Source of the DNA: Ctena decussata
Taxonomy: Eukaryota; Mollusca; Bivalvia; Lucinida; Lucinidae
Assembly: GCA_963989385.1 (NCBI GenBank)
Contig: OZ022498.1
Location: 2,177,501 to 2,241,500, forward strand
Direction: 5' to 3'
DNA length: 64,000 bases
The notes under the pieces were generated by a model. It saw nothing but the letters and a program-made list of their open reading frames with translations, ran no database searches and was not told where the DNA came from. Both the position numbers and the translations under genes were made by a program. Shown here piece by piece: positions 22,530 to 34,795 of this stretch (the first letter of the stretch is position 1; every line of letters begins with the position of its first letter).

Positions 22530-22989
22530 GTATAGAGACCCTGGGCCACCCAAAGACAAGTATGCATACATATCCATGTATGCATACATATCCCTGAGTA
22601 GCCCAAGCCACCATAACGAAAATGCCCAAAGTTAATTCATATAAGAGTTTATAAGAATACCATATTACTGCACATAAGACAATCTTAACCGTCTACCATA
22701 TCAATCCCAACAAATGCCCTGGCTATCTTTTTAGGATAAAAAAAAAAAAAAAAAAAAAAATTATATTGACTGATATGTATTCCTGTTTACTTCCCTGGAT
22801 GAGGTACCTCTCTGAGTTTGGGTTTACTCTCAAAGGAGAGAATCCCGCTCCCGCAGGAGCAAACTTTGAAGGGAATTTATACTCTATTTCAATTTAATTA
22901 TAAGTAAATAGAGCAAATTTTAGTGTGAATGTCTTGCTTAAATTGCAACCACATGTTGCCAAACCATATTTGTATATTATTACAGGGAG

Positions 22990-23173
22990 ATTAAAATCTG
23001 AAAAAGTTCCTTCAAGAGCAGAGAATACATACAGAAGTAGGAAAATGGGCCAGACTACGTAGTTTCGGCTAATAAAGCCTCGTCAGTGACCCTGACAACA
23101 TCTGGTGACGAAACCAGTAAAAAGCATACTGTAATTTCTCAATTTTAATTGAGCAGTCGATTCAAAGACTGAT
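22990..23173 (+). repeat. 184-bp direct repeat, copy 1
   Basis: Begins ATTAAAATCTGAAAAAGTTC and contains TTTCGGCTAATAAAGCCTCG. An apparently identical copy starts 382 bp downstream at 23372. It may be the long terminal or pseudo-terminal repeat of a retroelement. Confidence 0.8.
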
Positions 23174-23371
23174 TAGTTTCAAAAGGATCCAAATAATATA
23201 AAAGACGACTATCTAGAATAATAGTCTAAATCGATCTCAAAATTTAGATTTCTCAGAATCTATCCTCTGATCTCAAAGGATGTAAATAAAATATAATCTG
23301 CACTATGGATGATGTACGGGGAGACTTTTTACGGCCGCCACACGGCACAACACCAGCTGCAGTGAGGTAAA

Positions 23372-23555
23372 ATTAAAATCTGAAAAAGTTCCTTCAAGAG
23401 CAGAGAATACATACAGAAGTAGGAAAATGGGCCAGACTACGTAGTTTCGGCTAATAAAGCCTCGTCAGTGACCCTGACAACATCTGGTGACGAAACCAGT
23501 AAAAAGCATACTGTAATTTCTCAATTTTAATTGAGCAGTCGATTCAAAGACTGAT
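23372..23555 (+). repeat. 184-bp direct repeat, copy 2
   Basis: Identical by eye to 22990-23173. It directly precedes the reverse-transcriptase fragment. Confidence 0.8.
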
Positions 23556-23559
23556 GTCT

Positions 23560-24160
23560 ACAGTTTTACGAGGCCCCCTTTTTGGATTTACATCTATCTA
23601 TTTCTAACGGTTTTGTATCTTCTAAAATTTATGATAAACGTGATGACTTTGACTTTGATATAGTTAATTTTCCATTTTTGGATGGTGACGTTCCACGTCG
23701 TCCCTCTTATGGAGTGTATATTTCTCAACTTATAAGAATGATAGCGTGTGTAGTCATGTAGATGACTTTAATGCTCGTAATAAATGTTTAACTGCTAAAC
23801 TTCTTCAACAGGGCTATCGGTATCATAAGCTTAGAAAGGCTTTTTCTAAATTCTATCGCAGACACCATGAATTGGTTTCAAAATTTGATGTCGGATTAAA
23901 ATTTCTTTTACACCAAGGCCTATCGGAACCAGAATTTTATGGTGACTTAGTATACAAATTCAAAAAGATTAAGGGTAGGACTGATTTTTCTGATCAATTC
24001 CGAAAAATAATAATACGTCACAAACGTATTGGCTATAATTTAAATGTTATGCGACAGTCTGCATGCTTAGTGATTAACCCAATCACGGTTGATAACTTTG
24101 CTGCACTCTTTAATTGCACACCGGGGGATCGGTCGTCAGACTCTATGATGGCCCCGACCT
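23560..24160 (+). pseudogene. Retroelement reverse-transcriptase C-terminal fragment
   Basis: Two overlapping frames encode one conserved segment. First (from 23587) comes SISNGFVSSKIYDKRDDFDF and RRPSYGVYISQLIR; after a one-base deletion near 23735 it continues from 23746 with CSHVDDFNARN, LLQQGYRYHKLRKAFSKFYR, HQGLSEPEFYGDLVYK and NPITVDNFAALFNCTP. I recognise this as the region after the polymerase palm in retroelement proteins common in bivalves and cnidarians. The class (Penelope-like or another) is not settled. The N-terminal catalytic part is missing. Confidence 0.6.
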
Positions 24161-24880
24161 AAAGCTATATATTTTAGTTGGTTGGGACCGGAGCCTTTTT
24201 GTCTGTTGCTTGGTCCACCGGGGCTCAACTGGTGACCTTCTTTTGCTTCAGATTTCCAGTGGGGTTGTTTGGCAGGACAGGGAACTCCACCTGTCAGACG
24301 GCCCGTTGTATCTGTTGAGTCCTCGTCTTTGCTTCTTCATGGTGTTGAAATTTGATTTATGTGTTTACCGTGATGATTCATTGACGAGTTAGAGGGTTAT
24401 CATGCGAACCGAACAACCAACTAAATATTTTGTACCACTTCAGAAACTGAGGGTGAGGTTGGGCCTGTAAAATCGATTTAAGCCCCCCAGTTATTCATTA
24501 CTGACCGTTCCAAGGCGGTAGTTCTGTTGTGGTTCTCTGTTGCCTGTTTTTGGTGTCAGAGTTTCTGTGATGTTTTACCTTATGTATGTTCTTATTATTT
24601 TTGGTTCGGTTTGGGTTGCTGAGTGGCCACCTTTTGGGAACAAGCTGCTCACTCGGTTGGCCATATGTTCTCTGCATCTTGATTATTTGTAATCTTAGTT
24701 GTTTCCAACTATGGTTTGAGGGCTGGATTTGGATTTTGATTGTTTCAGTTCCTGGTCTTTGCATACTTTTTACTTTTATACCATTACCATGCACACATGT
24801 GCAAATGACAGAAAACCCTCTTGTTATTTTGTTCTAAATGTATGTTTTCTAGCTGTGAAAATGATCAAAATGCCATGGAA
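24160..24880 (+). other. non-coding tail of the retroelement inside the hAT
   Basis: T- and G-rich sequence following the reverse-transcriptase fragment. Open frames of 76-98 codons here on both strands have low-complexity composition and are not called. Confidence 0.35.
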
Positions 24881-27800
24881 ACGGGTACCCGGGTACCCGC
24901 GGATAATAGAAGCTCGGGTACCCGGATACAAAATCTCTTCCCGTCCCAGCCCTACCTAGTGATCTTACGTTAGCTGCCACTGAGCAGTCCTATTTGTACT
25001 TCACATGGCACCTGGCTAGTTGGGTTTCTTTTAGCCTACATTGAGCAGTCTTATTCTTCAGATGGCACCTTGTGGACTTATTTTAGCTAACACTAAGCAG
25101 TCTTCTCTATTATGAATGTTTCCGTTGCTCTTGGTTTTCATGTTCTTATTTCATATATAAGGCACCTGGTGGTCTTGCTTCAGCTGACATTGAACAGTCG
25201 CATTCTTACCTGACATGTCAACAGAAGTAGTCTTTCATTACCTGTCATTAAGCAGTATAATTCTTACTTCACATGCATGAAACCTAGTGGCCTTCCTCCT
25301 TCCTTTAGCTGACATTGAGCAGTCTTATCGATTCTACCTAATGGTCTTACTTTAGCAACATTATTCAGTCTTATTCTTACTCCACATGGCACCTAGTGGT
25401 CTTACTTCAGCTGACATTGAGTAGTCTTATTCTAATTTCACACAGCACCTATTGATCTTATCTACTTGAAATAGAACAATCTTATTCTTACTTCACTTGG
25501 CACCTAGTGTTCTTACTTCAGCTGTATCCTTATTCTTAGTTCATAAAGCATGTATGTGTCTTACTTTTGCTGCCACTAAACAGTCTTATGCTTACTTCAT
25601 ATGAAACCTAGTGGCCTTTCTTTAGCTGACATAAAGCAGTCTGGTCTTACTTTAGCTGACATTGCAGTCTTATTCTTATTTCATATAGCACATATGCAAC
25701 TAACTTTAGCTGATATTGACCAGTCTTATCCTTACTTTCATGGCACCTTGTGGTCTACAGCACCTATTGGTCTTACTTACCTTACATAGAACAGTCTTAT
25801 TCTCACTCCACTTGGCACCTAGTAGTCGTCTTACTTTAGCTGACATTGAGCAGTCTTATTCTTATTTCATATTGCTCATATGTGTCTTACTTTTGCTGTC
25901 ACTGAGTAGTCTTATTCTTACTTTCATGGCACCTTGTGGTCTTATGTAAGCTGACCAATTCTACTTCACATAGCACCTAGTAATATTTTCCAGCTTATAT
26001 TGAGCAGTCTTATTCTAACTTCACTTAACACCAAGTCATTTCACTTTAGCTGACAGGCAGCAGTCTAATTCTTACTTTGCATGGCACCTAGTTGTATTAC
26101 TTTAACTGACACTGGGCAGTCTTCTTACTTTACATGGCATCTAGTTGTGTTACTTTAGCTGACATTGAGCAGTCCTATTCTTACTTTACCTGACACCTAG
26201 TTGTGTTACTTTAGCTGACACTGGGCAGTCTTCTTACTTAACATGGCACCTAGTTGTGTTACTTTAACTGACACTGAGCAGTCTTATTCTTACTTTACAT
26301 GGCACCTAGTTGTTTACTTTAGCTGACACTGAGCAGTCTTATTCTTGCTTTACATGGCACCTAGTTGTGTTACTTTAGCTGACACTGAGCAGTCTTATTC
26401 TTACTTTACATGGCACCTAGTTGTGTTACTTTAGCTGACACTGAGCAGTCCTATTATTACTTTACATGGCACCTAGTTGTGTTACTTTAACTGACACTGG
26501 GCAGTTTTATTCTTACTTTACATGGCACCTAGTTGTGTTACTTAAGCTGACGCTGAGCAGTCTTATTCTTGCTTTACATGGCACCTAGTTGTGTTACTTT
26601 AGCTGACACTGAGCAGTCTTATTCTTACTTTACATGGCACCTAGTTGTGTTACTTTAGCTGACACTGAGCAGTCTTATTCTTACTTTACATGGCACCTAG
26701 TTGTGTTACTTTAGCTGACACTGAGCAGTCTTATTCTTACTTTACATGGCACCTAATTGTTTACTTTAGCTGACACTGAGCAGTCTTATTCCCCTCTTAC
26801 ATGGCACCTAATTGTGTTACTTAAGCTGGCACTGGGAAGTCTTCTTACTTTACATGGCATCTAGTTGTGTTACTTTAACTGACACTGACCAGTCTTTTTC
26901 TTGCTTTACATGGCACCTAGTTGTGTTACTTTAACTGACACTGAGCAGTGTTATTCGTACTTTACATGGCACATAGTTGTCTTACTTTAGCTGACACTGA
27001 GCGGTGCTATTCTTATTTTACATGGCATCTAGTTGTGTTACTTTAGCTGACACTGAGCAGTCCTATTCTTACTTTACATGGCACCAAGTTGTGTTACTTT
27101 AGCTGACACTGAACAGTCCTATTACTGCTTTACATGGCACCTAGTTGTGTTACTTTATCTGTCACTGAGCAGTCTTATTTTTACTTTGCATGGCACCTAG
27201 TTGTGTTACTTTAGCTGACACTGGGCAGTCTTCTTACTTTACATGGCATCTAGTTGTGTTACTTTAGCTGACACTGAGCAGTCTTATTCTTACTTTACAT
27301 TGCACCTAGTTATGTTACTTTAGCTGACACTGAGCAGTCTAATTCTTGCACCTAGTACTTTAACTGACACTGAGCAGTCTTATTCATACTTTACATGGCA
27401 CCTAGTTGTGTTACTTTAGCTGACACTGAGCAGTCTTATTCTTACTTTACATGGCACCTAGTTGTGTTACTTTAGCTGACACTGAGCAGTCTTATTCTTA
27501 CTTTACATGGCACCTAGTTGTGTTACTTGAGCTGACACTGGGCAGTCTTCTTACTTTACATGGCATCTAGTTGTGTTACTTTAGCTGACACTGAGCATTC
27601 TTATTCTTACTTTACATGGCATCTAGTTGTGTTACTTTAACTGACACTGAGCAGTCTTATTCGTACTTTACATGGCACCTAGTTGTTTACTTTAACTGAC
27701 ACTGAACAGTCTTATTCTGACTTTACATGACACCAAGTTGTTTCATTTTAGCTGACACTGAGCAGTCCTATTCTTACCTTACATGGCACCTAGTTGTGTT

Positions 27801-30800
27801 ACTTCAGCTGATACTGAGCAGTCTTATTCTAACTTTACAAGGCATCTAGTTGTGTTACTTGAGCTGACACTGGGGAGTCTTCTTACTTTACATGGCACCT
27901 AGTTGTTTACTTTAACTGACACTGAGCAGTCTTATTCTTACTTTACATGGCACCTAGTTGTTTACTTTAACTGACACTGAGCAGTCTTATTCTGACTTTA
28001 CATGGCACCTAGTTGTGTTACTTTAGCTGACACTGAGCAGTCATATTCTTACTTTACATGGCACCTAGTTGTGTTACTTTAGCTGACACTGAGCAGTCCT
28101 ATTATTACTTTATATGGCACCTAGTTGTGTTACTTTAGCTGACACTGGGCAGTCTTATTCTTACTTTACATGACACCTAGTTGTGTTACTTTAGCTGACA
28201 CTGAGCAGTCTTATTCTTACTTTACATGGCACCTAGTTGTTTACTTTAGCTGACACTGTGCAGTCATATTCTTACTTTACATGGCACCTAGTTGTGTTAC
28301 TTTAGCTGACACTGAGCAGTCCTATTATTACTTTATATTGCACCTAGTTGTGTTACTTTAGCTGACACTGGGCAGTCTTATTCTTACTTTACATGGCACC
28401 TAGTTGTGTTACTTTAGCTGACACTGAGCAGTCTTATTCTTACTTTACATGGCACCTAGTTGTTTACTTTAGCTGACACTGAGCAGTCTTATTCTTGCTT
28501 AACATGGCACCTTGTTGTGTTACTTTAGCTGACACTGAGCAGTCTTATTCTTGTTTTACATGGCACCTAGTTGTGTTACTTTAGCTGATACTGAGCAGTC
28601 TTATTCTTGCTTTACATGGCACCTAGTTGTGTTACTTTAGCTGACACTGGGCAGTCTTATTCTTACTTTACATGGCACCTAGTTGTGTTACTTTAGCTGA
28701 TACTGAGCAGTCTTATTCTTGCTTTACATGGCACCTAGTTGTGTTACTTTAGCTGACACTGGGCAGTCGTATTCTTGCTTTACATGGCACCTAGTTGTGT
28801 TACTTTAGCTGACACTGAGCAGTCGTATTCTTGCTTTACATGGCACCTAGTTGTGTTACTTTAGCTGACACTGAGCAGTCTTATTCTTACTTTACATGGC
28901 ACCTACTGTTTACTTAAACTGTCACTGAGCAGTCTTATTCTTGCTTTACATGGCACCTAGTTGTGTAACTTTAGCTGACACAGAGCAGTCTTATTCTGAC
29001 TTTACATGGCACCTAGTTGTTTACTTTAGCTGACACTGAGCAGTCTTATTCTTGCTTTACATGGCACCTAGTTGTGTTACTTTAGCTGACACTGAGCAGT
29101 CTTATTCTTGCTTTACTGGCACCTAGTTGTGTTACTTTAGCTGATACTGAGCAGTCTTATTCTTGCTTTACATGGCACCTAGTTGTGTTACTTTAACTGA
29201 CACTGAGCAGTCTTATTCTTGCTTTACATGGCACCTAGTTGTGTTACTTTAGCTGACACTGAACAGTCTTATTCTTACTTTACATGGCACCTAGTTGTTT
29301 ACTTTAGCTGACACTGAGCAGTCTTATTCCTGCTTTACATGGCATCTAGTTGTGTTACTTTAGCTGACACTGGGCAGTCTTCTTACTTTACATGGCATCA
29401 AGTTGTGTTACTTTAGCTGACACTGACCAGTCTTTTTCTTACTTTACATGGCACCTAGTTGTGTTACTTTAACTGACACTGAGCAGTCTTATTCTTACTT
29501 TACATGGCACCTAGTTGTGTTACTTTAGCTGACACTGAGCAGTGCTATTCTTACTTTACAAGGCATCTAGTTGTGTTACTTTAGCTGACACTGAGCAGTC
29601 CTATTCTTACTTTACATGGCACCTAGTTGTGTTACTTTAGCTGACACTGAGCAGTCTTATTCTTACTTTACATGGCATCTAGTTGTGTTACTTTAGCTGA
29701 CACTGAGCAGTCCTATTCTTACCTTACATGGCACCTAGTTGTGTTACTTCAGCTGATACTGAGCAGTCTTTTTCTAACTTTACAAGGCATCTAGTTGTGT
29801 TACTTTAGCTGACACTGGGCAGTCTTCTTACTTTACATGGCACCTAGTTGTTTACTTTAACTGACACTGAGCAGTCTTATTCTTACTTTACATGGCACCT
29901 AGTTGTGTTACTTTAGCTGACACTGAGCAGTCTTATTTTTACTTTGCATGGCACCTAGTTGTGTTACTTAAGCTGACACTGGGCAGTCTTCTTACTTTAC
30001 ATGGCATCTAGTTGTGTTACTTTAGCTGACACTGAGCAGTCTTATTCTTACTTTACATGGCACCTAGTTGTGTTACTTTAGCTGCCATTGAGCAGTCCTA
30101 TTCTTACTTTACATGGCACCTAGATGTGTTACTTTATCTGACACTGGGCAGTCTTATTCTTACTTCGCATGGCACCTATTGGTCTTTCTTTAGCTTACAT
30201 CAAGCAATCTTATTCTGTCTTCAGATGACACCTAGTGGTCTAAATTTAACTGACACAAAGCAGTCACTATTCTTATTTCACATGGCACATGGTTAATTTA
30301 CTTAAGCTGACGTTGAGCAGTCTTTTTCTTACTTCAAAATGACACCTAGTGGTCTCACTTCAGCTGACACTAAGCAATCTTATTCTTACTTCACATAGAA
30401 TTCCAGAAATCTTACTGTAGCTGACACTTAGCAGTCTTATTCTAACTTCACAAGGCACCTCATGGTCTTTCTTTAGCTGTAATTGAGCAGTCTTGCAGTA
30501 TTCTTACTTTTCATACCTAGTTGTCTTACTTTAACTGACACTGAGCAGTCTTATTCTTATATCGCATTACACCTAGTGGTATTACTTTAGCTGACTTTGA
30601 GCTGTACAATTCTAATATTTCACATAGCAACTAGTGGTCTTACTTTTGCTGCCAATGAGTAGAATCATTCTTTCTTCATATTGCATCTAGTGGTCTTAAT
30701 TTAGCTGACATTGAGCAGTCACATTCTTACTTCACATAGCACATTGTGGTCTTACTTTAGCTGACATTGAGAAGTCTTATTCTTACTTCACATGGCAACT

Positions 30801-30967
30801 AGCATCTTGCTTTACCAGATACTGAGTAGTTTTATTCTCGCTCCCCACGGCACCTATAGCCATATCTTTCATCCCTATACCGCCTGGCTGTCATATTCTT
30901 ACTTAGGGTCTTACATGACACTACTTACTCAACAAGACACCTAGCAATGTCTCTTTTCTCACTTACC

Positions 30968-31034
30968 ATGACATAGCTGCACTTTAATCTTGTATCACAA
31001 CTTGTGATACAAGATCACAGTGCAGCTATGTCAT
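30968..31034. repeat. Hairpin at the edge of the minisatellite
   Basis: Arms ATGACATAGCTGCACT and AGTGCAGCTATGTCAT enclose ATCTTGTATCACAA and TTGTGATACAAGAT, about 33 bp per arm with one bulge. It marks the right boundary of the array. Confidence 0.8.
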
Positions 31035-31049
31035 TGTAAGTCATAAGAC

Positions 31050-32050
31050 AACTATATTCCTACAATTTTATTTTCAGAAAAAGCTTGATATGTTCACACT
31101 AAAAAGTTAAAAGTCATCACAATCTAACAAAGTCATTAGCTCTTATTGATTATATCATCTACCATGTTTTGATGAAATCAGCCAGTACATTGAGATACGA
31201 GATACACATTCCTGCTACTGAAAATTTAAGTCTAAGTCTTCCTGAGACCTTAAGAAAAGGGTAACAGACATCTAAACCTACTCAATTCTATGGTTTGCCC
31301 CAATAATACATCTATGCAAGCTTGGTGTAAGCCCAGACACTAGTTCAATGCTAGTGTGCTTACATGTATCTCACATTCCAAGTCCTCCTGTGACCTAGAA
31401 AAGGGGATTAAGATCATCAAAACGATCAGTTCTTTGCCTGGTCCACATTGTAAATACATGGAAGTTTGGTGAAAATCCACTTCCTGATATTAATATAATT
31501 TGTATGGTGCAGGCCAGATTTTTTTTTTTTTGTTGTTGTTGTTTTTTTGAAAATCTAATAGTCTAAGCACTCCTTTGACTTTGAAATTAAAATAATCAAG
31601 GTCACAAAAACAGCATCAGCTCCTGTGACTTGTCCTGATAAAATATTCTTGCACTTTTGGCAAAAATCTACCCATTAATAGCTATTAGCAAGTTGGACAT
31701 TCTGAGTCCAGTGACCTTGAAAATGGGATCAAGGTTACCAAAATCTAATCAGCTCTTTGGCTTGATCAAATATATCCATGCAAATTTGGTGAAATTATAT
31801 ACAGCAAGATAGTGTATGGCGTTGCCAAAAATTAGGAAGTTAAATTCATTCCCTGAGCTTGAATATGTGGTTATTGCCCACAAAACCTTTTCAAACACTA
31901 AGCTTCTCCCAGCTATTTATCCATACAGGTTTGATTAATATTATATCAATCCACTGGATCAACAGATATCAAGCATACATGCAGTGACACTGACACAAAT
32001 ATGTACAACCCCCACCCCGGCCCTCCCCCATGCCCACAAAAGGTGAGGCA
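31050..32050. repeat. Decayed tandem-core repeat, intergenic
   Basis: Loosely periodic (about 150-170 bp) stretches with GACCTTGAAAATGGGATCAAG and GCAAATTTGGTGAAA. It is probably the remnant of a Helentron/pearl-like core. No gene is seen. Confidence 0.4.
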
Positions 32051-32059
32051 ACATGACTT

Positions 32060-32270
32060 AAGGTAAATGGGTACCCCGCTATGTTTTCCGCTATTTTAAC
32101 AAAGGAGGACAACTTTCATGATTCTCGTTTGCTTCCCTGATAGACTAAAGTCTTTCAAAAGGGGATCTACTCTTAAATTGAAGAATTTTCTCCTAGAGGA
32201 GAAAATTCTTTGATTTAAGAGTTGCCCCCATTGATAAGAGAAGCAAAATTGAAACTGGCAGAGTGGCTAC
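32060..32270. mobile_element. Family-3 MITE
   Basis: Centred on GAATTTTCTCCTAGAGGAGAAAATTC, an 26-bp perfect inner palindrome at about 32183-32208, with GTTTGCTTCCCTGA on the left and CAGAGTGGCTAC on the right. Confidence 0.6.
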
Positions 32271-32279
32271 ACCATAATG

Positions 32280-32924
32280 TGCATGTACACTTATGCATAG
32301 TTTGTGTCTCAAATATGGGAAAGATATCATAACAAACAATATATTAACTTTACTTCTCCTTTTTTTCATTCATAACAATATCAAGATAAAGTCAATAAAC
32401 AAGCAGAAAGTCTTTAAAACAGCTCTTGTAGACTACTGAAAACATTAAGGGCATGATTCATTAATCACCTAGTTTGAGAAATTTAAGACATGGGACAGTT
32501 AAGCATAGTTTGCTATACCTTTATAAGAATATGACATTCAAAGGGAGTTAAAGCTTAAAGCATGTGCCTCCTCTCTATGGTAAATTCTGGCCTAATTCAG
32601 TTAGATAACAGCATTTGATTTCCATCTTCCTGTCTTATAACCAAATTTAATCATATGATGCCGCTGTTATTCAGTGGATAACGTTGTCTCATAAAAATAG
32701 CCATCAGAGGAGACGGCAAATCCCCCGACCGAAGGCCCCCTGTGCCTTGGTAAACAGGCTGCACTTCAATACGCATATAAATAGTATACTGTCATTCTTT
32801 TATGCTCCTTACTGTCATTATCTGCTTAACAGATGCATGATTATCTAACACTCAGACCAAAACAGTATGCCAAATTGCTAAAAAGAGGTAAAATTTCAAA
32901 CAGCAATCATGGACACTAAATCAC
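32280..32924. other. no gene seen (intergenic)
   Basis: 32645-32760 contains TTATTCAGTGGATAACG and CAAATCCCCCGACCG, which look like tRNA-type box A and box B remains, so a decayed SINE is possible. Otherwise there are no recognisable features. Confidence 0.35.
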
Positions 32925-33816
32925 ACCTAAAACCATCAAGGGGAAATAACTCAAAAAGTAAGAAAGCAAGAGTTGTCATTCTTGTTCACGACAAATCTGC
33001 ATGACCTGTTCCACATAACTATGAAGTATCATGAACATATTCCAAAGGGTATGCAAGTTATGGAGCGGACACTAAATCACACCTAAAACCATCAAGGGGA
33101 AATAACTAAAAAAGTAAGAAAGCAAGAGTTGTCATTCTTGTTCGCGACACATCGCCATGACCTGTTCTACATATCTGTGAAGTTTCATGAAAATATTTCA
33201 AAGCCTATTCAAGTTATGGAGCGGACACGAAATCACACCTAAAACCATCAAGGGGAAATAACTCAAAAAGAAAGAAAGCAAGAGTTGTCATTCTTGTTCG
33301 CAACACATTAGGAGCGGCTGTAGTGTAGTGGATAACACTCCAGACTACCAATCCAGGGGTCGCAAGATCGATCCCCCGCTTCTCCGGTCTTTCGGATGAG
33401 ACTTTAAACCGAGGTCCCGTCTCCATATGACCTTGTTGTTGGTGGGACGTTAAACCCGAGTTCACTCACTCACTCACTCGCAACACATTGTCATGACCTG
33501 CTCTACATATCTGTGAAGTATCATGAAAATATTCCGAAGGGTAATCAAGCTACAGAGCGGACACAAATCTGCAAAAAATTCACCAAAGGGGAGATAACTC
33601 ATAAATTACATAAGCAAGAGTTACCATTCTTGCACGCGACACATCGCCATGACCTGTTCTACATAACTGTGAAGTATCATGAAATTATTCCAAACGGTAT
33701 TCAAGATATGGAGCGGACAAGAAAATGTTTACGGACGGACAGACGGACGGACGGACGGACGGACGCCAGGCTCATCCCTATATCCCCCGAACCTTTCGGT
33801 CGGGGGATAAAAATTG
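32925..33816 (+). mobile_element. Helentron/pearl-like module J
   Basis: Four tandem units of about 160 bp contain GGGGAAATAACTCAAAAAG, TTCTTGTTCGCGACACATCG and AGTTATGGAGCGGACAC. They are followed by a GACGGACAGACGGACGGACG tract and a 3' hairpin ATCCCCCGAACC-TTTC-GGTCGGGGGAT followed by AAAA. A SINE is inserted at 33310-33478. Confidence 0.7.
33310..33478 (+). mobile_element. tRNA-derived SINE with 11-bp target duplication
   Basis: An RNA polymerase III type box A (TAGTGTAGTGG, 33321-33331) and box B (GATCGATCC, 33366-33374) have normal spacing. The 3' part contains GGTGGGACGTTAAACCC and ends in (CACT)n. CGCAACACATT flanks both sides (33299-33309, 33479-33489), so the boundaries are exact. 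Inserted in module J. Confidence 0.9.
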
Positions 33817-33931
33817 AATGACCACACATGCAATAACATTTTAGCGCGTACATGTAAGGCCACTGACAACAAACCTGTCAGCAATGCTTTTTTTAATTGA
33901 AATAATGTTTACCCATTTTATGGGTCAACAG

Positions 33932-34795
33932 CAGGGCTACAGAAATTTTGCAATCCAAATCGGTCCGGAGGGCCGATGACGTCATACGAATCCAAAATAG
34001 ACACGAAAACTAATGACTACACTGTGTATTCCACAATCCAAAAAAAGTCACGAAAACTAATGACTACACTGGAGCGCCGTTATAACGCGGATGTCATCGC
34101 TGAAGTAGCCATTTAGTCGAAAAATGCGCTTTAAAGCGCAGAGACAGTCAGACCGAAAGTGAAGTACACATACATTGGTACAATCGGACATCCTCGTCGA
34201 TCTTCATTTACGGAATTGGCCGAAGTATTACGATTGACGTATTTTACTGTAGTCGAGTTAATTCCCTTGAAATATGAATGTACTTGCAAAAAGGTGCCTT
34301 CGGACGAAGAAAAAAAAATCTGCGCGAGAAATGACGTTGGCTAAAAAAAACCTGACCAGACTGCACATAATCAAGTACGGTTTAAATTTTCTTTTTGCCA
34401 GTCAAATTCTTTCCTTATGCTATCTTTGAAAGTATACAAGAGTCAGTAACTTTACGTTGCACAACCTTTTCCGTGCATCGGCATGTGTATGTATTACGAG
34501 TTTTGCAAAACCTTCGCCGCTGGCCAAAATTGTGACACGTGCTAATTATCGAAGATTTCTGTTCACACCTTGGCAAGACAATCGACACTTTGTTTATCTG
34601 TGATAACTTTTGACAGCAGTGCGTGATTATTGGATTAATAATATAACACATGGCTAAAATCCAGGTAATTATGTCATCATACATCGCAAATCGTGTTTTT
34701 CCGGACCGGAAAAAAAGTGCCTTATGCCAACTGAATCGGTTTTTCGAACTCAAAATCGGTCTGGACCGACAAAAAATCAGATTTCTGTAGCCCTG
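33932..34795. mobile_element. Non-autonomous hAT element (864 bp)
   Basis: Terminal inverted repeats CAGGGCTACAGAAAT at both ends, with GTCAACAG duplicated on both sides (33924-33931 and 34796-34803). The interior near each end carries TCGGTCCGGA or AATCGGTCTGGACCGA motifs. Frames of 61 (plus) and 112 (minus) codons have no recognised transposase feature. Confidence 0.88.

Larger units (their letters stand above)
21914..24954. mobile_element. hAT element (3.0 kb) inserted in the minisatellite
   Basis: The left terminus is CAGTGCTGGGACGAG and the right, on the other strand, TAGGGCTGGGACGGG. Both are followed inward by GGGTACCCGAG-type sequence. The 8-bp CCTAGTGA, which is minisatellite sequence, flanks both ends (21906-21913 and 24955-24962). 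The interior holds a family-1 MITE, a 184-bp direct repeat and a reverse-transcriptase fragment, so it is a composite or nested element. No hAT transposase frame is seen. Confidence 0.85.
21650..30850. repeat. 56-bp minisatellite array (interrupted by a hAT element)
   Basis: The unit is about 56 bp and contains CATGGCACCTAGTTGTGTTA and CTTTAGCTGACACTGAGCAG, then TCTTATTCTTACTTTA. About four decayed units lie at 21650-21913; the array resumes at 24955 after the hAT insertion and runs to about 30850, roughly 100 units by length. Units from about 26100 to 30150 are very alike, and both edges are diverged. Variants of 53 bp (GGCAGTCTTCTTACTTT, lacking ATT) and 54 bp (TAGTTGTTTACTTT, lacking two bases) recur in blocks, suggesting higher-order duplications. 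No coding role: the frames that cross it are repeat translations. Confidence 0.95.

Noticed and set aside
25601..30296. Plus-strand frames such as LADIEQSYSYF repeats
   Set aside because: Repeat translations of the 56-bp unit with no start context, interrupted by length variants that shift the frame.
24955..30850. Array of regularly spaced similar units suggestive of a CRISPR
   Set aside because: There are no unique spacers: the whole 56-bp unit is repeated head to tail, and the genome is animal. It is a minisatellite.
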